A DNA stretch of 64,000 nucleotides from Hyphomicrobiales bacterium (GCA_900466005.1 UEGQ01000012.1:121876-185875), one strand, 5' to 3'; positions 52,372 to 61,728 are shown, counted from the stretch's first letter. The notes: a model not told the origin generated them from the letters alone. Program-made: numbers and translations.

Positions 52372-52478
52372 AACCATATTCCTCGGCTTCGGCATTTTGC
52401 CGCCTTTCGGCGCGGTGTTTCTTCGTCGGGGACCCAAAGCCCCGTGACCTGCGCCGTCTTCTTCTTGTGTTTCGTCAT
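52350..52478 (-). CDS. Small basic protein, 42 residues
   Basis: A short frame starting MTKHKKKTAQVTGLWVPDEE and ending FETSIDW. GGAGAGG is placed 6 nt before the ATG, an excellent ribosome-binding site for so short a frame. It lies directly upstream of the XRE-hyf operon and its end overlaps one operator repeat. I recognise no family. It could be a leader peptide or a small regulator. Confidence 0.5.
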   Translation of the reverse strand: MTKHKKKTAQVTGLWVPDEETPRRKAAKCRSRGIWFETSIDW

Positions 52479-52794
52479 GTAAAACCTCTCCGCGGCAGCC
52501 CCGCTGCGGGTCGGCAAGACAAGCTTGCCCGAGCAAGACGAGGGCTGACGTTCCCTCGCGACCGGTGACGAGACGTCGCGATTGGTTCTGTCCTGTTCAC
52601 GCGCATTGGAGGCCCGGAACCGAAGAACTTCGTATTCACACCAATGCTCCCTTGAGTTTGCATGTCGACACGAGCGAAGGCCCTTTCCGGGGAAGGCGGA
52701 TGTGGGGCGAAAAGGGAGAGTGGGGAAGGGGTTTTCCTGGCGGAGTGAGGTGTCCGGAGAGAGGCTCCGGGCAATCCGCCATGGAGAAAGCCAA

Positions 52795-54960
52795 ATGGCA
52801 AAGACTTCTGGAAAGATCACACTCAACGTCGGGCGTGAAATCCCCTTCAACAGGCTTGTCCTCAGCCAACGGAACGTTCGCAAGACGAAGGCGGGGATAT
52901 CCGTTGCGGATCTCGCCGAGGACATCGCCCGGCGCGGGCTTTTGACCAGTCTGAATGTTCGCGTCGAACATGACGCGCAAGGACGAGAAACCGGGTTCTA
53001 TCGTATTCCGGCCGGCGGGCGCCGTTACCGGGCGCTCGAGCTCCTCGTCAGTCAGGGACGGCTTTCCAGAACCGTCGCCGTTCCCTGCATCCTGAGTAAA
53101 TCCACGACCGACGAGGTGGAGGATTCGCTTGCCGAAAACGTTCAGCGCCTCGATCTGCATCCGCTGGACCAGTTTCGGGCGATCATGACGCTCTGGGAGG
53201 AGGGTCTCGGAGAAGAGGAAATCGCCGCGCGCTTCTTCATATCTGTCGCCACAGTCCGGCAAAGGCTGCGGCTTGCATCCGTCTCTCCGCGCCTTCTCGA
53301 GCGATATGCCGCCGACGAGATGACGCTCCAACAGGTCATGGCGTTTTCGATCACCGATGACCACGCACGCCAGGAGCAGGTCTGGGAGTTGATTTCGCGC
53401 CAGCCGTCGCGCGAACCCTACTACATTCGTCGGCTCCTGACCGAGACGACGGTGCGCGCAACGGATCGCCGCGCAGTGTATGTCGGCATCGGGCCTTACC
53501 AAGCGGCGGGCGGGATCGTCATGCACGATCTCTTCGATGACGATAACGGCGGATGGCTGGAGGATCCATCCTTGCTCGAGCAGCTCGCAATCGAAAAGCT
53601 CAGGGTAGACGCCGACGCTCTGAAGGCAGACGAAGGCTGGAAATGGGTCGAGGCTGCATTCGATTTCCCCTACGGACACGCCACCGGGCTTCGCCGTTTC
53701 TACGCAGAGCGGGCCGAGTTCGCGGATGAGGAGCTTGCGCGCCGTCAAGAGGTTGAGACGCAGTACAAGACGCTCGATGCCACTTATGCAGAGGCGACCG
53801 AGTACGACCCCGACATCGAACAGCGACTGGAGGAACTCGGCGATGAACTTGATCGTCTGAACAATCGCCCCTTTGTCTTTGATCGGCAGGAGGTCGCTCG
53901 CGGCGGCGCGTTCATCTCGCTTGGTGCCGACGGCAAGCCGACGATCGAGCGTGGTTTCGTCCGCCCCGAAGATGAGCCGGCTGGTGATGCTGAAGGCAAC
54001 GATGCCAGCGACCGTAACGAGGAGGACGACGGCGACGGCGACGGTGCCTCGTCCACAACGGAAGGTGTCCGCTCCGGCGCGGAGACGAACAAGGTGGATG
54101 GAGCCGACGAGGAAGATAGTACCGCGCGTGGGCTTTCCGACCGTGTCGTCGAAGACCTGACGGCCGCGCGCACCCTGGCACTCAGAAATGCGCTCGCCAA
54201 CGCTCCGGCGATTGCCTTCACCGCCGCCCTCCATGTTCTCGTGCTCAGGACCTTCTTTTCTCAAGGGTCCGTCTCCTGCCTTGAACTGACGTTCCGGAGC
54301 GCAAATCTCGGACAGACGCCGGGTCTTTGCGACACCGTCTGGGCAAAGGAGATCGACCAACGCCACGAGGCGTGGGGACATGATCTCCCACGGAATCCCG
54401 GCGCGCTCTGGGACTACCTGATCTCGCTCGACGATGTCAGTCGACAGGCCCTGTTCGCACACTGCATTTCGTTGTCGCTCAACGCCGTCGTCCAGACGTG
54501 GAACCGGCGCCCTGCCGCAATTTCGCATGCAGAACAGCTTGCCCGGTCCCTCGGCTTCGATATGGCCGAGGCAGGCTGGGTACCGACCGTCGACAACTAC
54601 CTCGGAAGGACCACCAAGACGCACATCCTGAAAGCCGTTCGCGAGGCATGTGGAGAGCAGTCGGTCCAGCTTATCGACCATCTCAAGAAACCCGACATGG
54701 CACGCGAGGCCGAGCGACTGTTACGGGGTAGCGGATGGCTCCCGGAACCGCTGCGCGCGCCTGTTCCCGAGGACCCGCAGCAAGAGCCCGCGGCCTGTGC
54801 CGGCGCCGTCGATGCGGATGCCGGTGGTGATGGGAGCAGCGCGACGGGCGAGGACGGCCAAACAGGAGCTCCGGTGTCTCCGGTGCAGGAGCCGGACGCC
54901 GGAGATCTTACTTCCGGTCCCGTCGAGGATGGGGACGCATTGGTCTCGGCCACAGGTTGA
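52795..54960 (+). CDS. ParB/Spo0J-like protein, large plasmid/ICE type
   Basis: A 721-residue protein. The N-terminal ParB domain includes IPAGGRRYRALELL and ENVQRLDLHPLDQFRAI (about residues 65-135); a helix-turn-helix follows (EEEIAARFFIS, then ATVRQRLRLA). A long acidic Asp/Glu-rich linker spans about residues 385-450, and an unknown C-terminal domain and a proline/acidic tail follow. It is longer than partition ParB proteins and has no ParA partner here. Such genes head the ParB-DUF932-DUF1173-Toprim-DUF2493 blocks of rhizobial plasmids and integrative elements. ATG 52795 has GGAGAAAG upstream. Confidence 0.88.
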   Translation: MAKTSGKITLNVGREIPFNRLVLSQRNVRKTKAGISVADLAEDIARRGLLTSLNVRVEHDAQGRETGFYRIPAGGRRYRALELLVSQGRLSRTVAVPCILSKSTTDEVEDSLAENVQRLDLHPLDQFRAIMTLWEEGLGEEEIAARFFISVATVRQRLRLASVSPRLLERYAADEMTLQQVMAFSITDDHARQEQVWELISRQPSREPYYIRRLLTETTVRATDRRAVYVGIGPYQAAGGIVMHDLFDDDNGGWLEDPSLLEQLAIEKLRVDADALKADEGWKWVEAAFDFPYGHATGLRRFYAERAEFADEELARRQEVETQYKTLDATYAEATEYDPDIEQRLEELGDELDRLNNRPFVFDRQEVARGGAFISLGADGKPTIERGFVRPEDEPAGDAEGNDASDRNEEDDGDGDGASSTTEGVRSGAETNKVDGADEEDSTARGLSDRVVEDLTAARTLALRNALANAPAIAFTAALHVLVLRTFFSQGSVSCLELTFRSANLGQTPGLCDTVWAKEIDQRHEAWGHDLPRNPGALWDYLISLDDVSRQALFAHCISLSLNAVVQTWNRRPAAISHAEQLARSLGFDMAEAGWVPTVDNYLGRTTKTHILKAVREACGEQSVQLIDHLKKPDMAREAERLLRGSGWLPEPLRAPVPEDPQQEPAACAGAVDADAGGDGSSATGEDGQTGAPVSPVQEPDAGDLTSGPVEDGDALVSATG

Positions 54961-55046
54961 CTCACCCCCCAAGAAGGTCCGGCGCGCGAGCCGGGCCTTC
55001 GCTCTACTCCGCCGGCTGCCATCTCTTCGGCAGAAACCACCCAACA

Positions 55047-55067
55047 GCCCGGCCCTTTGCGCCGGGC
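55047..55067 (+). promoter_or_regulatory. Hairpin in the leader of the DUF932 gene
   Basis: GCCCGGC and GCCGGGC form a 7-bp stem with a 7-nt loop, about 20 nt before the DUF932 start. It may end transcripts from the ParB gene or modulate translation. It has no U-tract. Confidence 0.35.
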
Positions 55068-55090
55068 GATCTTGTTTCAGGAGACAGCAC

Positions 55091-56284
55091 ATGAATACCA
55101 CGATCTCCAGTTCAGTCCCTGCCTCGACCACAGGTTTCAAGGTCGACATCTCGCGGGGCGAACGCGTCGGACGCGTGTCGTCGGAATGGTTTTCTCGCCC
55201 CGCCGACGAGCGCTATCTGTCGCTCGGCGCTCTCTACGACGCCGTGAAAACGCGATCTACCCGTGCTCAGGCCCGCACCGTCGAAAGTGCCGCGATCCGG
55301 GTTGAGGCCAAGCGCGCTGATGCCGACAGAATCGAGCTGATCGTCCCCGGTCAAAGTCGGCCCCTTCTCCCGACCCACTGGAGTTATGGGCAGCTTTGCA
55401 GTCTCGTGGGCGCACCGGCGACCTATATGCGCCAGCTTCCCGCGCCCCTTGCCGGCATCAACCTCCAGCATGGACTGCTCTCCCACCGGTCTGAACTGCT
55501 GAAGACGCTGGAAACCGATGACGAACGTGTCGAACTCCGTGCCATCACGGGCCCGGAATATGGAAGGGTCTGGGATCATGAACTGGTGTCGGCAGTCATG
55601 CGTATTGCCGGAAACGGAACCGGTGACACGATCTGGAAAGTGCCAGGTGTTCTCGACTGGTCAACGATGACCCACAATCCCTTCGTTGAAGTCAGTGAAG
55701 AGACCACCACGCTCTATGCCAGCGATCGCGACGTTTTTCTATTTCTCGTTGACGACACCCACCCGATCGAAGCCGGGCGGTTGCCCAATGGCGAGCCGGA
55801 TCTCTATTTCCGCGGCTTTTATTGCTGGAATAGTGAAGTCGGTTCGAAGACCCTGGGGATTGCGGCCTTCTACTTGCGGGCGGTATGCGCCAATCGCAAT
55901 CTCTGGGGGACGGAGAACTTCGAGGAGATCGTGATCCGCCATTCGAAGTTCGCCGGCCATCGCTTCGCCCGTGAGGCCGCGCCAGCACTGACCAGCTTCG
56001 CCAACTCCTCTCCAGCAAATTTCGTCGCCGGGATAAGGGCCGCGCGGGATCGTATCGTTGCCCGCACCGACGACGATCGCGAGGGTTTCCTGCGCAAGCG
56101 TGGCTTCTCGAAATGCGATAGCGCGAGGATCATCGAAACGGTCTTGCAGGAGGAGGGGAGGCCTCCGGAATCCCTCTTCGACTTCGTTCAGGGCATGACG
56201 GCGCTTGCCCGAAGAAAAACCCATCAGGACGCTCGTCTTGAACTGGAGGGGAAGGCAAGGAGGCTGCTCGAGCAAGCCTCGTGA
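55091..56284 (+). CDS. DUF932 domain protein
   Basis: A 397-residue protein of the DUF932 family found on plasmids, phages and integrative elements. Segments such as GPEYGRVWDHELVSAV and FLFLVDDTHPIEAG, followed by FRGFYCWNSEVGSKTL, are typical. The function is unknown. ATG 55091 is chosen for its CAGGAGACAGCAC ribosome-binding site. It is the second gene of the mobile-element block. Confidence 0.88.
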   Translation: MNTTISSSVPASTTGFKVDISRGERVGRVSSEWFSRPADERYLSLGALYDAVKTRSTRAQARTVESAAIRVEAKRADADRIELIVPGQSRPLLPTHWSYGQLCSLVGAPATYMRQLPAPLAGINLQHGLLSHRSELLKTLETDDERVELRAITGPEYGRVWDHELVSAVMRIAGNGTGDTIWKVPGVLDWSTMTHNPFVEVSEETTTLYASDRDVFLFLVDDTHPIEAGRLPNGEPDLYFRGFYCWNSEVGSKTLGIAAFYLRAVCANRNLWGTENFEEIVIRHSKFAGHRFAREAAPALTSFANSSPANFVAGIRAARDRIVARTDDDREGFLRKRGFSKCDSARIIETVLQEEGRPPESLFDFVQGMTALARRKTHQDARLELEGKARRLLEQAS

Positions 56285-56404
56285 GAATTTTCCGGCGCGC
56301 CACGATCCGCATCGGTTCCCGGAAATGAGGATCGCTGATGCGCCGGTTCATGTGGACTTGACTTTTGGTTCATATGACCGATATTTGTTCCACTGGAGGT
56401 GACC

Positions 56405-56794
56405 ATGCAGGTTGCAGAGAAAGCACGCGAGCCCGCTAACATCAACGCAGTTGCGCTGAAAGCCTACGCACGTGTGGTCGACGCCTGGAGCCTGAGCCTG
56501 AAGGAGGCAGCTGGTCTTGCAGACATGTCCGAGAGCACATGGAAGCGCGCCAGAAAGCCCGATTTCGCAGGAGAGCTGACGAAGGATCAACTCCTGCGTC
56601 TCAGTGCGGTGATCGGCATCTACAAGTCGCTCGAGCTCTATTTTTCCGAGCCGCTTGCGCGCAGCTGGTTCTCGCGTCCAAATGCGGGTCCGCTGTTCGG
56701 TGGCAGCCGACCGGTGGACACCGCGATCGACGGAGGCCTGCCGCAGATCCTGACCATCCGCACCTATCTCGACGCCTTGCGTGGTGGCGCATGA
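56405..56794 (+). CDS. MbcA/ParS/Xre-family antitoxin
   Basis: A 129-residue antitoxin with an Xre-like helix-turn-helix (LKEAAGLADMSESTWKRA) and the C-terminal DUF2384 toxin-binding region (GIYKSLELYFSEPLARSWF and GGLPQILTIRTYLDALRGG). ATG 56405 has GGAGG 5 nt upstream; an in-frame GTG lies two codons earlier. The stop overlaps the start of the RES toxin gene by 4 nt. Confidence 0.88.
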   Translation: MQVAEKAREPANINAVALKAYARVVDAWSLSLKEAAGLADMSESTWKRARKPDFAGELTKDQLLRLSAVIGIYKSLELYFSEPLARSWFSRPNAGPLFGGSRPVDTAIDGGLPQILTIRTYLDALRGGA

Positions 56795-57492
56795 AGCGGA
56801 CCGAGATTTCCGACCGAGGTCTGGTCCGCCTTTTGCCCGCTACCTACCACAAGCCGCCGGCGCTTCGCGGTCTCGTGGATACCGACGACGAACTCAAAAT
56901 TCTCGCGGAAATCGAGGGGTTGACCAGCGGGCGCCTTCTTGCGGAACGGGGCAGAAACCCTCACCTCGACCCGCGCGAGCTTGCCTGGCGGCGCCGCAGC
57001 CGTGATCTTCGCATCTATGGAGACACGCATGTTAATGCTGCCTTCGTCTATACGCGCGCTGGAGGAAACCGATTCAATTCAGACGAGCGTGGTGCCTGGT
57101 ACTGTGCCTGGGATGTCATGGTCTCCGTCAGCGAGGTGGCCTGGCACCGTACAAGGGAGCTTGGCTACACAGGTTCATTCAGCGACAGCGCCCGATACGT
57201 CGAATTGCTGGCGGACTTCATCGGGGAGTTCCATGACATCACTGATGAACCGGGCCATCCAGCGCTGAACCCTGATCCTGATGTCGGCTATCCCGAAGGG
57301 CAGAGCCTTGCCCAGCATCTGCGGCGCGATGGCTCGCGCGGCTTGATCTATCCGTCCGTCCGGGCGCCGGCTCCCGGAGGAGACTGTCTTGTTTGCTTCG
57401 AGCCTCGCGCCATTCAGAACGTCCGCCCGGGCGCATCCTGGGATCTCGTCTGGAATGGAACCCCGGATTATTCGATCCTTGCTGTCGGCTAA
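56791..57492 (+). CDS. RES domain toxin
   Basis: A 233-residue RES-domain protein. The domain (about residues 75-225) shows RAGGNRFNSDERGAWYCAWD and VSEVAWHRTRELGY, with the conserved Arg, Tyr and Glu residues of this ADP-ribosyltransferase-like fold. RES toxins destroy NAD+ (by hydrolysis or phosphorolysis). It forms a standard pair with the overlapping antitoxin gene. It is inserted in the ParB/DUF932/DUF1173 block and probably helps retain the element. Confidence 0.88.
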   Translation: MKRTEISDRGLVRLLPATYHKPPALRGLVDTDDELKILAEIEGLTSGRLLAERGRNPHLDPRELAWRRRSRDLRIYGDTHVNAAFVYTRAGGNRFNSDERGAWYCAWDVMVSVSEVAWHRTRELGYTGSFSDSARYVELLADFIGEFHDITDEPGHPALNPDPDVGYPEGQSLAQHLRRDGSRGLIYPSVRAPAPGGDCLVCFEPRAIQNVRPGASWDLVWNGTPDYSILAVG

Positions 57493-57627
57493 TGCTGCTG
57501 GTGTGGGCCTTATCGGAATTGTCTATCCTTCGGGTGCAAACTCCGACCAACCTGACGTCCCTGGGTTCAGAGCACTCAATGTGTAGAGCCTGGACCTTTC
57601 AGCGCTGCACCGTGGCCGATTCAGCAG

Positions 57628-58818
57628 TTACGGCAATCTCGGCATTTCTCCGTCGGCGACACGCCAGACCCACGGCGTGATTTCGGGCCTTGCGCCTGTC
57701 ATTTCCGCAACGTTACACTCGTAACTCTCCTCCGCTCGCGCCGGCACGATGAACATTGCCACGGGAGCGGGCCGCTGATCCGGCAAGGTGACCGACACAA
57801 CCGGTCGATCGCGAGCGAGGTTGAAACGCAGACCCTTAATGCTCTTACGTCGCAGACCTGCCAAACGCTTCAGAAGCAGCCGCTCTTGAGCGCTTTCGAA
57901 CGGGATCCAGTTCTCGTTCACCACCATCACCGCAAGCTCTTCGACGGTCGCGACACCGCAGGCGGAAATTCCGAACGTGGCGATCAGGATCAGGTGATCG
58001 TCTTCGCTCGAGCGCCAGAGCTCGAGTTCGGGCTTGAACCTGGCATTCAATCGCTTCCATGCGGCTTCCCCGATGATCAACGGAAACGGATGATGCCGCA
58101 ACGCGGCGCGGTAACAGTCACGCCCTGGCTTGAATTCCTTGACCTCCGCAATTGCGATCATCAGCGTGCGCGGTCCCGTTCCGGATACCTGTGCGGCGGC
58201 CAACGCGGCTGCCCGCCGTGTCGCGATTCCCTCCCTATCGCCCGGATGAAAAACCTCCGGCACGAATAGAAGCGCACTGAACTCCTTGCCCTGCACGGTC
58301 ATCTGTGCGGCGGCACCCAGAAGACTCGCGCGAACGCGACCCCAGCCGCGTTTGCCTGCCCAGGAAGACCTCCACTCGGTCAGTTCCCCCGCCTCCCAGA
58401 GATAGTGCAGCACTGCCCGCAAAGAGAGCTTCTTCGCCTCGTTTCGTATGGGTGCCTCTGCAGGCTCGATAGGCTCAGAAGGCGTCTTTCGCGATCCTCT
58501 CTTCGTGATCGGAAAATCCAGTTTCAAGCTTGCTCGCCCGTTTGCACCGATCCTGATGGCGCCGCCGACCAAGAGTCCGAGACCCGACAGTTCGTAAGGC
58601 GGTTCATAGGACGGGCAGGATGGATCGTGGGCCCGCCCCGAGAGGGGCATACGTTTGACGATATAACTCCCTTCTACCCGGGCGATGTACATGGGGATCG
58701 GCGGCTCCCTGCACAGGCAGTGCGGTCGAACGTCCTGTTCGTAGGCGCGCGAAAGGAACGACCGGATCGCGTTCGATTCCTCATTGATGATCATGCCGTC
58801 GATCAAAAATCGTCGCAT
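57628..58818 (-). CDS. DUF1173 family protein
   Basis: A 396-residue protein of the DUF1173 family, known only from plasmids and integrative elements. It has an early cysteine group, PHCLCREPPIPMYI, then GRAHDPSCPSYEPP, that could bind zinc. AGGAGAAGG precedes ATG 58818. It is opposite in direction to its neighbours. The function is unknown. Confidence 0.85.
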   Translation of the reverse strand: MRRFLIDGMIINEESNAIRSFLSRAYEQDVRPHCLCREPPIPMYIARVEGSYIVKRMPLSGRAHDPSCPSYEPPYELSGLGLLVGGAIRIGANGRASLKLDFPITKRGSRKTPSEPIEPAEAPIRNEAKKLSLRAVLHYLWEAGELTEWRSSWAGKRGWGRVRASLLGAAAQMTVQGKEFSALLFVPEVFHPGDREGIATRRAAALAAAQVSGTGPRTLMIAIAEVKEFKPGRDCYRAALRHHPFPLIIGEAAWKRLNARFKPELELWRSSEDDHLILIATFGISACGVATVEELAVMVVNENWIPFESAQERLLLKRLAGLRRKSIKGLRFNLARDRPVVSVTLPDQRPAPVAMFIVPARAEESYECNVAEMTGARPEITPWVWRVADGEMPRLP

Positions 58819-58900
58819 GTCCTTCTCCTGTTGTCTTCTCGCCGGGCGTGCGTCGGAGCAGCGCGCTCCGGCGGAAGGCGTACGGGCTCCCACTCCTTAC

Positions 58901-58926
58901 TGCATCATATAGAGCAGTATAATGCA
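58901..58926. promoter_or_regulatory. Operator-like palindrome upstream of the DUF1173 gene
   Basis: TGCAT-n-ATA-N8-TAT-n-ATGCA is a 26-nt imperfect palindrome about 83 nt upstream of DUF1173. It also includes a TATAAT-like hexamer. It is a candidate promoter/operator for the divergent DUF1173 and Toprim genes. Confidence 0.45.
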
Positions 58927-59324
58927 ATTTGGAGGCGCGTGGAAGGCGGATGAAGGTCCCGGAAGCTCACGGGCCAAATGATCGATGACGAGATTCCAAG
59001 GAGGGAAAGACGGGTCTCATATTGGGCGGCTAGGCCGGTTTGGAGCGCGCCGGCGGGTCGCTCCCCCACTCGCTCTCGACAAGGTTTCCCATGGACATGA
59101 CCCCTTTTCCAAGCGTGCGCAGGCGCCGCAACGCTCACCCGACCTGACCCGGGCAGAAGCGGCGACGCGCTGCGCACTTCTGGCGCGTCACGTGCTCCTT
59201 TTTCTATGCCCGTGCCGCCCGGCCCGACCGCGATGAACGCCGTCGCGCTTCTTACGAAGTTTCCAAGGTTTCCGGAAGCGCGCCTCATGTCCGAGGCGAC
59301 CGGCCGGCCGTGATGGAGGTCCCC
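58927..59324. other. Intergenic, no gene recognised
   Basis: About 400 nt between the DUF1173 promoter and the Toprim gene. Open frames on both strands lack family motifs and ribosome-binding sites. It probably holds the divergent promoters. Confidence 0.5.
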
Positions 59325-60392
59325 ATGCTTTCAGCCTCGCAACTGGCGGACCGTCTGGCGAGAAACGCCGAGACGGTTTGCCGTCATTATCTTTCGGCCG
59401 GTCGTCGTCTCGGCAATTATTGGATCGTCGGGGACGTTGCAAACAACAGCGGCCGCTCACTCTATGTTCATCTGGCCGGTCCACGTGCGGGTCGTTGGAC
59501 CGATTCCGCAACCGGACAGCACGGCGACTTGCTCGATCTCGTGCGGGAAACCTGCAGCCTTTCCGATTTCCGCAGCCTCGCCGACGAGGTCCGACGGTTT
59601 CTCAGCCTTCCGCGCCCGCCCTTGGTCGATGCGGATCGGTTGCCCTCCCGCGGGGGTGACGGGAACGATCATTCGTCGGCCGCGGCTTCTGCAGTTGATC
59701 GCGCCAGGCGCTTGTTCCGTATGACACAGCCGCTCGCCGGTACAGTTGCAGACGGATACCTGCGCGGACGCGCGATCCCGCACGCGACCCTACACCCGGC
59801 CCTACGCTTCCATCCGTGCTGCTATTATCGGGATCTCGCGACGGGCCTGACGAGCAGCTTTCCGGCCATGATCGCCGCGGTGACCGATGAAGTCGGTGTG
59901 ATCACGGGCGTTCATCGCACCTATCTCGACAGCGCGGCGCTCAATCCGCGCAGCATCGGCAAGGCCCGGGTCGACACGCCGCGCCGAGCGCTCGGCAGGC
60001 TTCTCGGCAATGCGGTCCGCTTTCACTTCCCCCTCCGTGGTCCTGTTCCGGTGATGGTCGCCGGCGAGGGGATCGAGAGCATCCTCTCGCTCTCGGAGGT
60101 GATGCCCGCCATCCCGATGGTTGCCGCACTCAGCGCCAATCACCTTGCTGCGTTCCGGCTCCCGGCTGGGTGTCGCCGCCTCTACATCGCCACCGATGCG
60201 GATGCGGCCGGCCGCCATGGTGTCGAGGGCTTGAGCCGACGGGCGCAGGCACTCCAGATCCTGCCGCTCGTGCTTGCGCCGCAACTCGGCGATTTCAACG
60301 AGGATCTGCGTCGGCTCGGTCCCGACCGTCTCATAGCCAACTTGCGATCGCAACTCGCCCCTGACGATGCCCCGGTCTTCCTTTCGTCGTGA
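59325..60392 (+). CDS. Toprim-domain primase-like protein (DUF7146 type)
   Basis: A 355-residue protein. The N-terminal region resembles the zinc-less primase-associated DUF7146 (GRWTDSATGQHGDLLDLVRE), and the C-terminal Toprim domain has VMVAGEGIESILSLSEV and LYIATDADAAGRHGVEGL with the acidic metal-binding residues (Glu and DxD). Such proteins are mobile-element primase relatives. ATG 59325 is chosen for GGAGG 5 nt upstream; starts at 59310 and 59313 are also open. Confidence 0.88.
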   Translation: MLSASQLADRLARNAETVCRHYLSAGRRLGNYWIVGDVANNSGRSLYVHLAGPRAGRWTDSATGQHGDLLDLVRETCSLSDFRSLADEVRRFLSLPRPPLVDADRLPSRGGDGNDHSSAAASAVDRARRLFRMTQPLAGTVADGYLRGRAIPHATLHPALRFHPCCYYRDLATGLTSSFPAMIAAVTDEVGVITGVHRTYLDSAALNPRSIGKARVDTPRRALGRLLGNAVRFHFPLRGPVPVMVAGEGIESILSLSEVMPAIPMVAALSANHLAAFRLPAGCRRLYIATDADAAGRHGVEGLSRRAQALQILPLVLAPQLGDFNEDLRRLGPDRLIANLRSQLAPDDAPVFLSS

Positions 60393-60714
60393 CGCCGCTC
60401 CTATCGACGCGGGCAGGTCCGGCGTGGCGGGGAGGCCGGGTCAGATGGTCTGCGTTTCTGCGGTGCACCCGCATGCCTGCCGAGGGCGACCCTTACCATA
60501 CGGTTGTCGGGCCTTCAGCGGGTCAGGCGGGTTTCTTCCCCTGAGAGGCCGCGGAGCGGCCCCTCATTCCTCGCGGGTCAAGAAACCCTTCTTCCGCCGC
60601 CCGGCGCTTCGCTGGGCCGCGGCGCGCCAGCGCCGCGGTTCCGGCCGGCCGCCGTATGGAGAAGGATCGCCGTCAGGCCGCGAGAGGCGCGGCCGCAACC
60701 GAACGGAGACCATC
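60393..60714. other. Intergenic leader, GC-rich
   Basis: About 320 nt between the Toprim and DUF2493 genes. The frame of the next gene stays open upstream, but the translated segment is Arg/Pro-rich and unlike the family. Short GC-rich inverted repeats are common in it. No separate gene is supported. Confidence 0.5.
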
Positions 60715-61656
60715 ATGAACCTCACCCTTCCCACCGACGACGCCTTTGAGCCCCGCCACGCCTCGTCCCCGACCGATCGCTTCATCTACGAGATGCAGAT
60801 CTACGGGCATCGTCCTTTCCAGGACGAACCGGATCCACGGCCATTGCCCGAAGAGCCGGCCGTTCAGTCGACGCTGACCGCGGTCTTTGACGCCCTCAAC
60901 GAGATGCTCGGCGATACACGCCTGGAGCCTGATCTCGAAGACCTGCTCTGGTCGACGGTCAACCTCTTCCATCGGGCCGGCGAGCGCATCCAGCGTGAGC
61001 TTCAGCGCAATGAGGACGCCCAGCGCACCGGTCAGCGCGAGCAGGACGGCTCGGAGGTCAAGAGCGTCGAGCTGGAGCGCCAAGTCGCCGAGGGCATCAC
61101 GCTTCTGGAGCGCCGCAACGCCTTCGAGTTCATGCGCGACTATGTCGCCGACCTCTTCGAAGTCCAGACCGGTTCGGCATGGCGGCCGCGCACCGGTTCG
61201 AAGGTCAGCCACGCCAATATGACCGCGGCGATGATCGACAGTCGCGACTTTCTCTCCGCCCGCCGCCGCGCCGAGACCGAGGTGCTGATCCCCGTCGGCA
61301 CCAAGATCGCCTTCGGCGGCGGCATCGACTACAACGATCACGAACGGATCTGGGCGAAGCTCGACCAGGCCCTCGCCAAGTATCCCGACATGGTGCTGCT
61401 GCATGGCGGCTCGCCGAAAGGGGCCGAACGCATCGCCGCCTGCTGGGCCGAGGCGCGCAAGGTGACGCAGATCGCCTTCAAACCGAACTGGACGAAGCAT
61501 GCCAAGGCGGCACCCTTCCGCCGCAACGACGACATGCTGTCGGTGATGCCCGCCGGCGTCCTCATCTTCCCCGGCTCCGGCATCACCGGCAATCTCGCCG
61601 ACAAGGCGCGCCGCTTCGGCATTCCGGTCTGGCAGCTCTCGAGAGACGGCGCGTGA
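60715..61656 (+). CDS. DUF2493 (SLOG-type) domain protein
   Basis: A 313-residue protein. The C-terminal half is a DUF2493 domain of the SLOG nucleotide-binding superfamily: IAFGGGIDYNDHERIWAKLD, LLHGGSPKGAERIAACWAEA and VLIFPGSGITGNLADKARR. The N-terminal half is an alpha-helical region specific to plasmid/ICE versions. The function is unknown; SLOG proteins bind nucleotide ligands. ACGGAGACC precedes ATG 60715. A short stretch of this gene is copied at 63137-63187. Confidence 0.88.
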   Translation: MNLTLPTDDAFEPRHASSPTDRFIYEMQIYGHRPFQDEPDPRPLPEEPAVQSTLTAVFDALNEMLGDTRLEPDLEDLLWSTVNLFHRAGERIQRELQRNEDAQRTGQREQDGSEVKSVELERQVAEGITLLERRNAFEFMRDYVADLFEVQTGSAWRPRTGSKVSHANMTAAMIDSRDFLSARRRAETEVLIPVGTKIAFGGGIDYNDHERIWAKLDQALAKYPDMVLLHGGSPKGAERIAACWAEARKVTQIAFKPNWTKHAKAAPFRRNDDMLSVMPAGVLIFPGSGITGNLADKARRFGIPVWQLSRDGA

Positions 61657-61728
61657 GCGCCGTTTTCGCTCTATTCTCACGCCGTCGTTCATCACTGTGA
61701 CTGCACCCACGGCGCCAGAAGCAAAGTA

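Noticed and set aside
52636..54681. A 681-codon minus-strand frame opposite the ParB-like gene
   Set aside because: The plus strand has clear ParB motifs and a good start; the antisense frame has none.
58905..59288. A 127-codon minus-strand gene in front of DUF1173
   Set aside because: No ribosome-binding site or motif is present, and it covers the probable divergent promoter.
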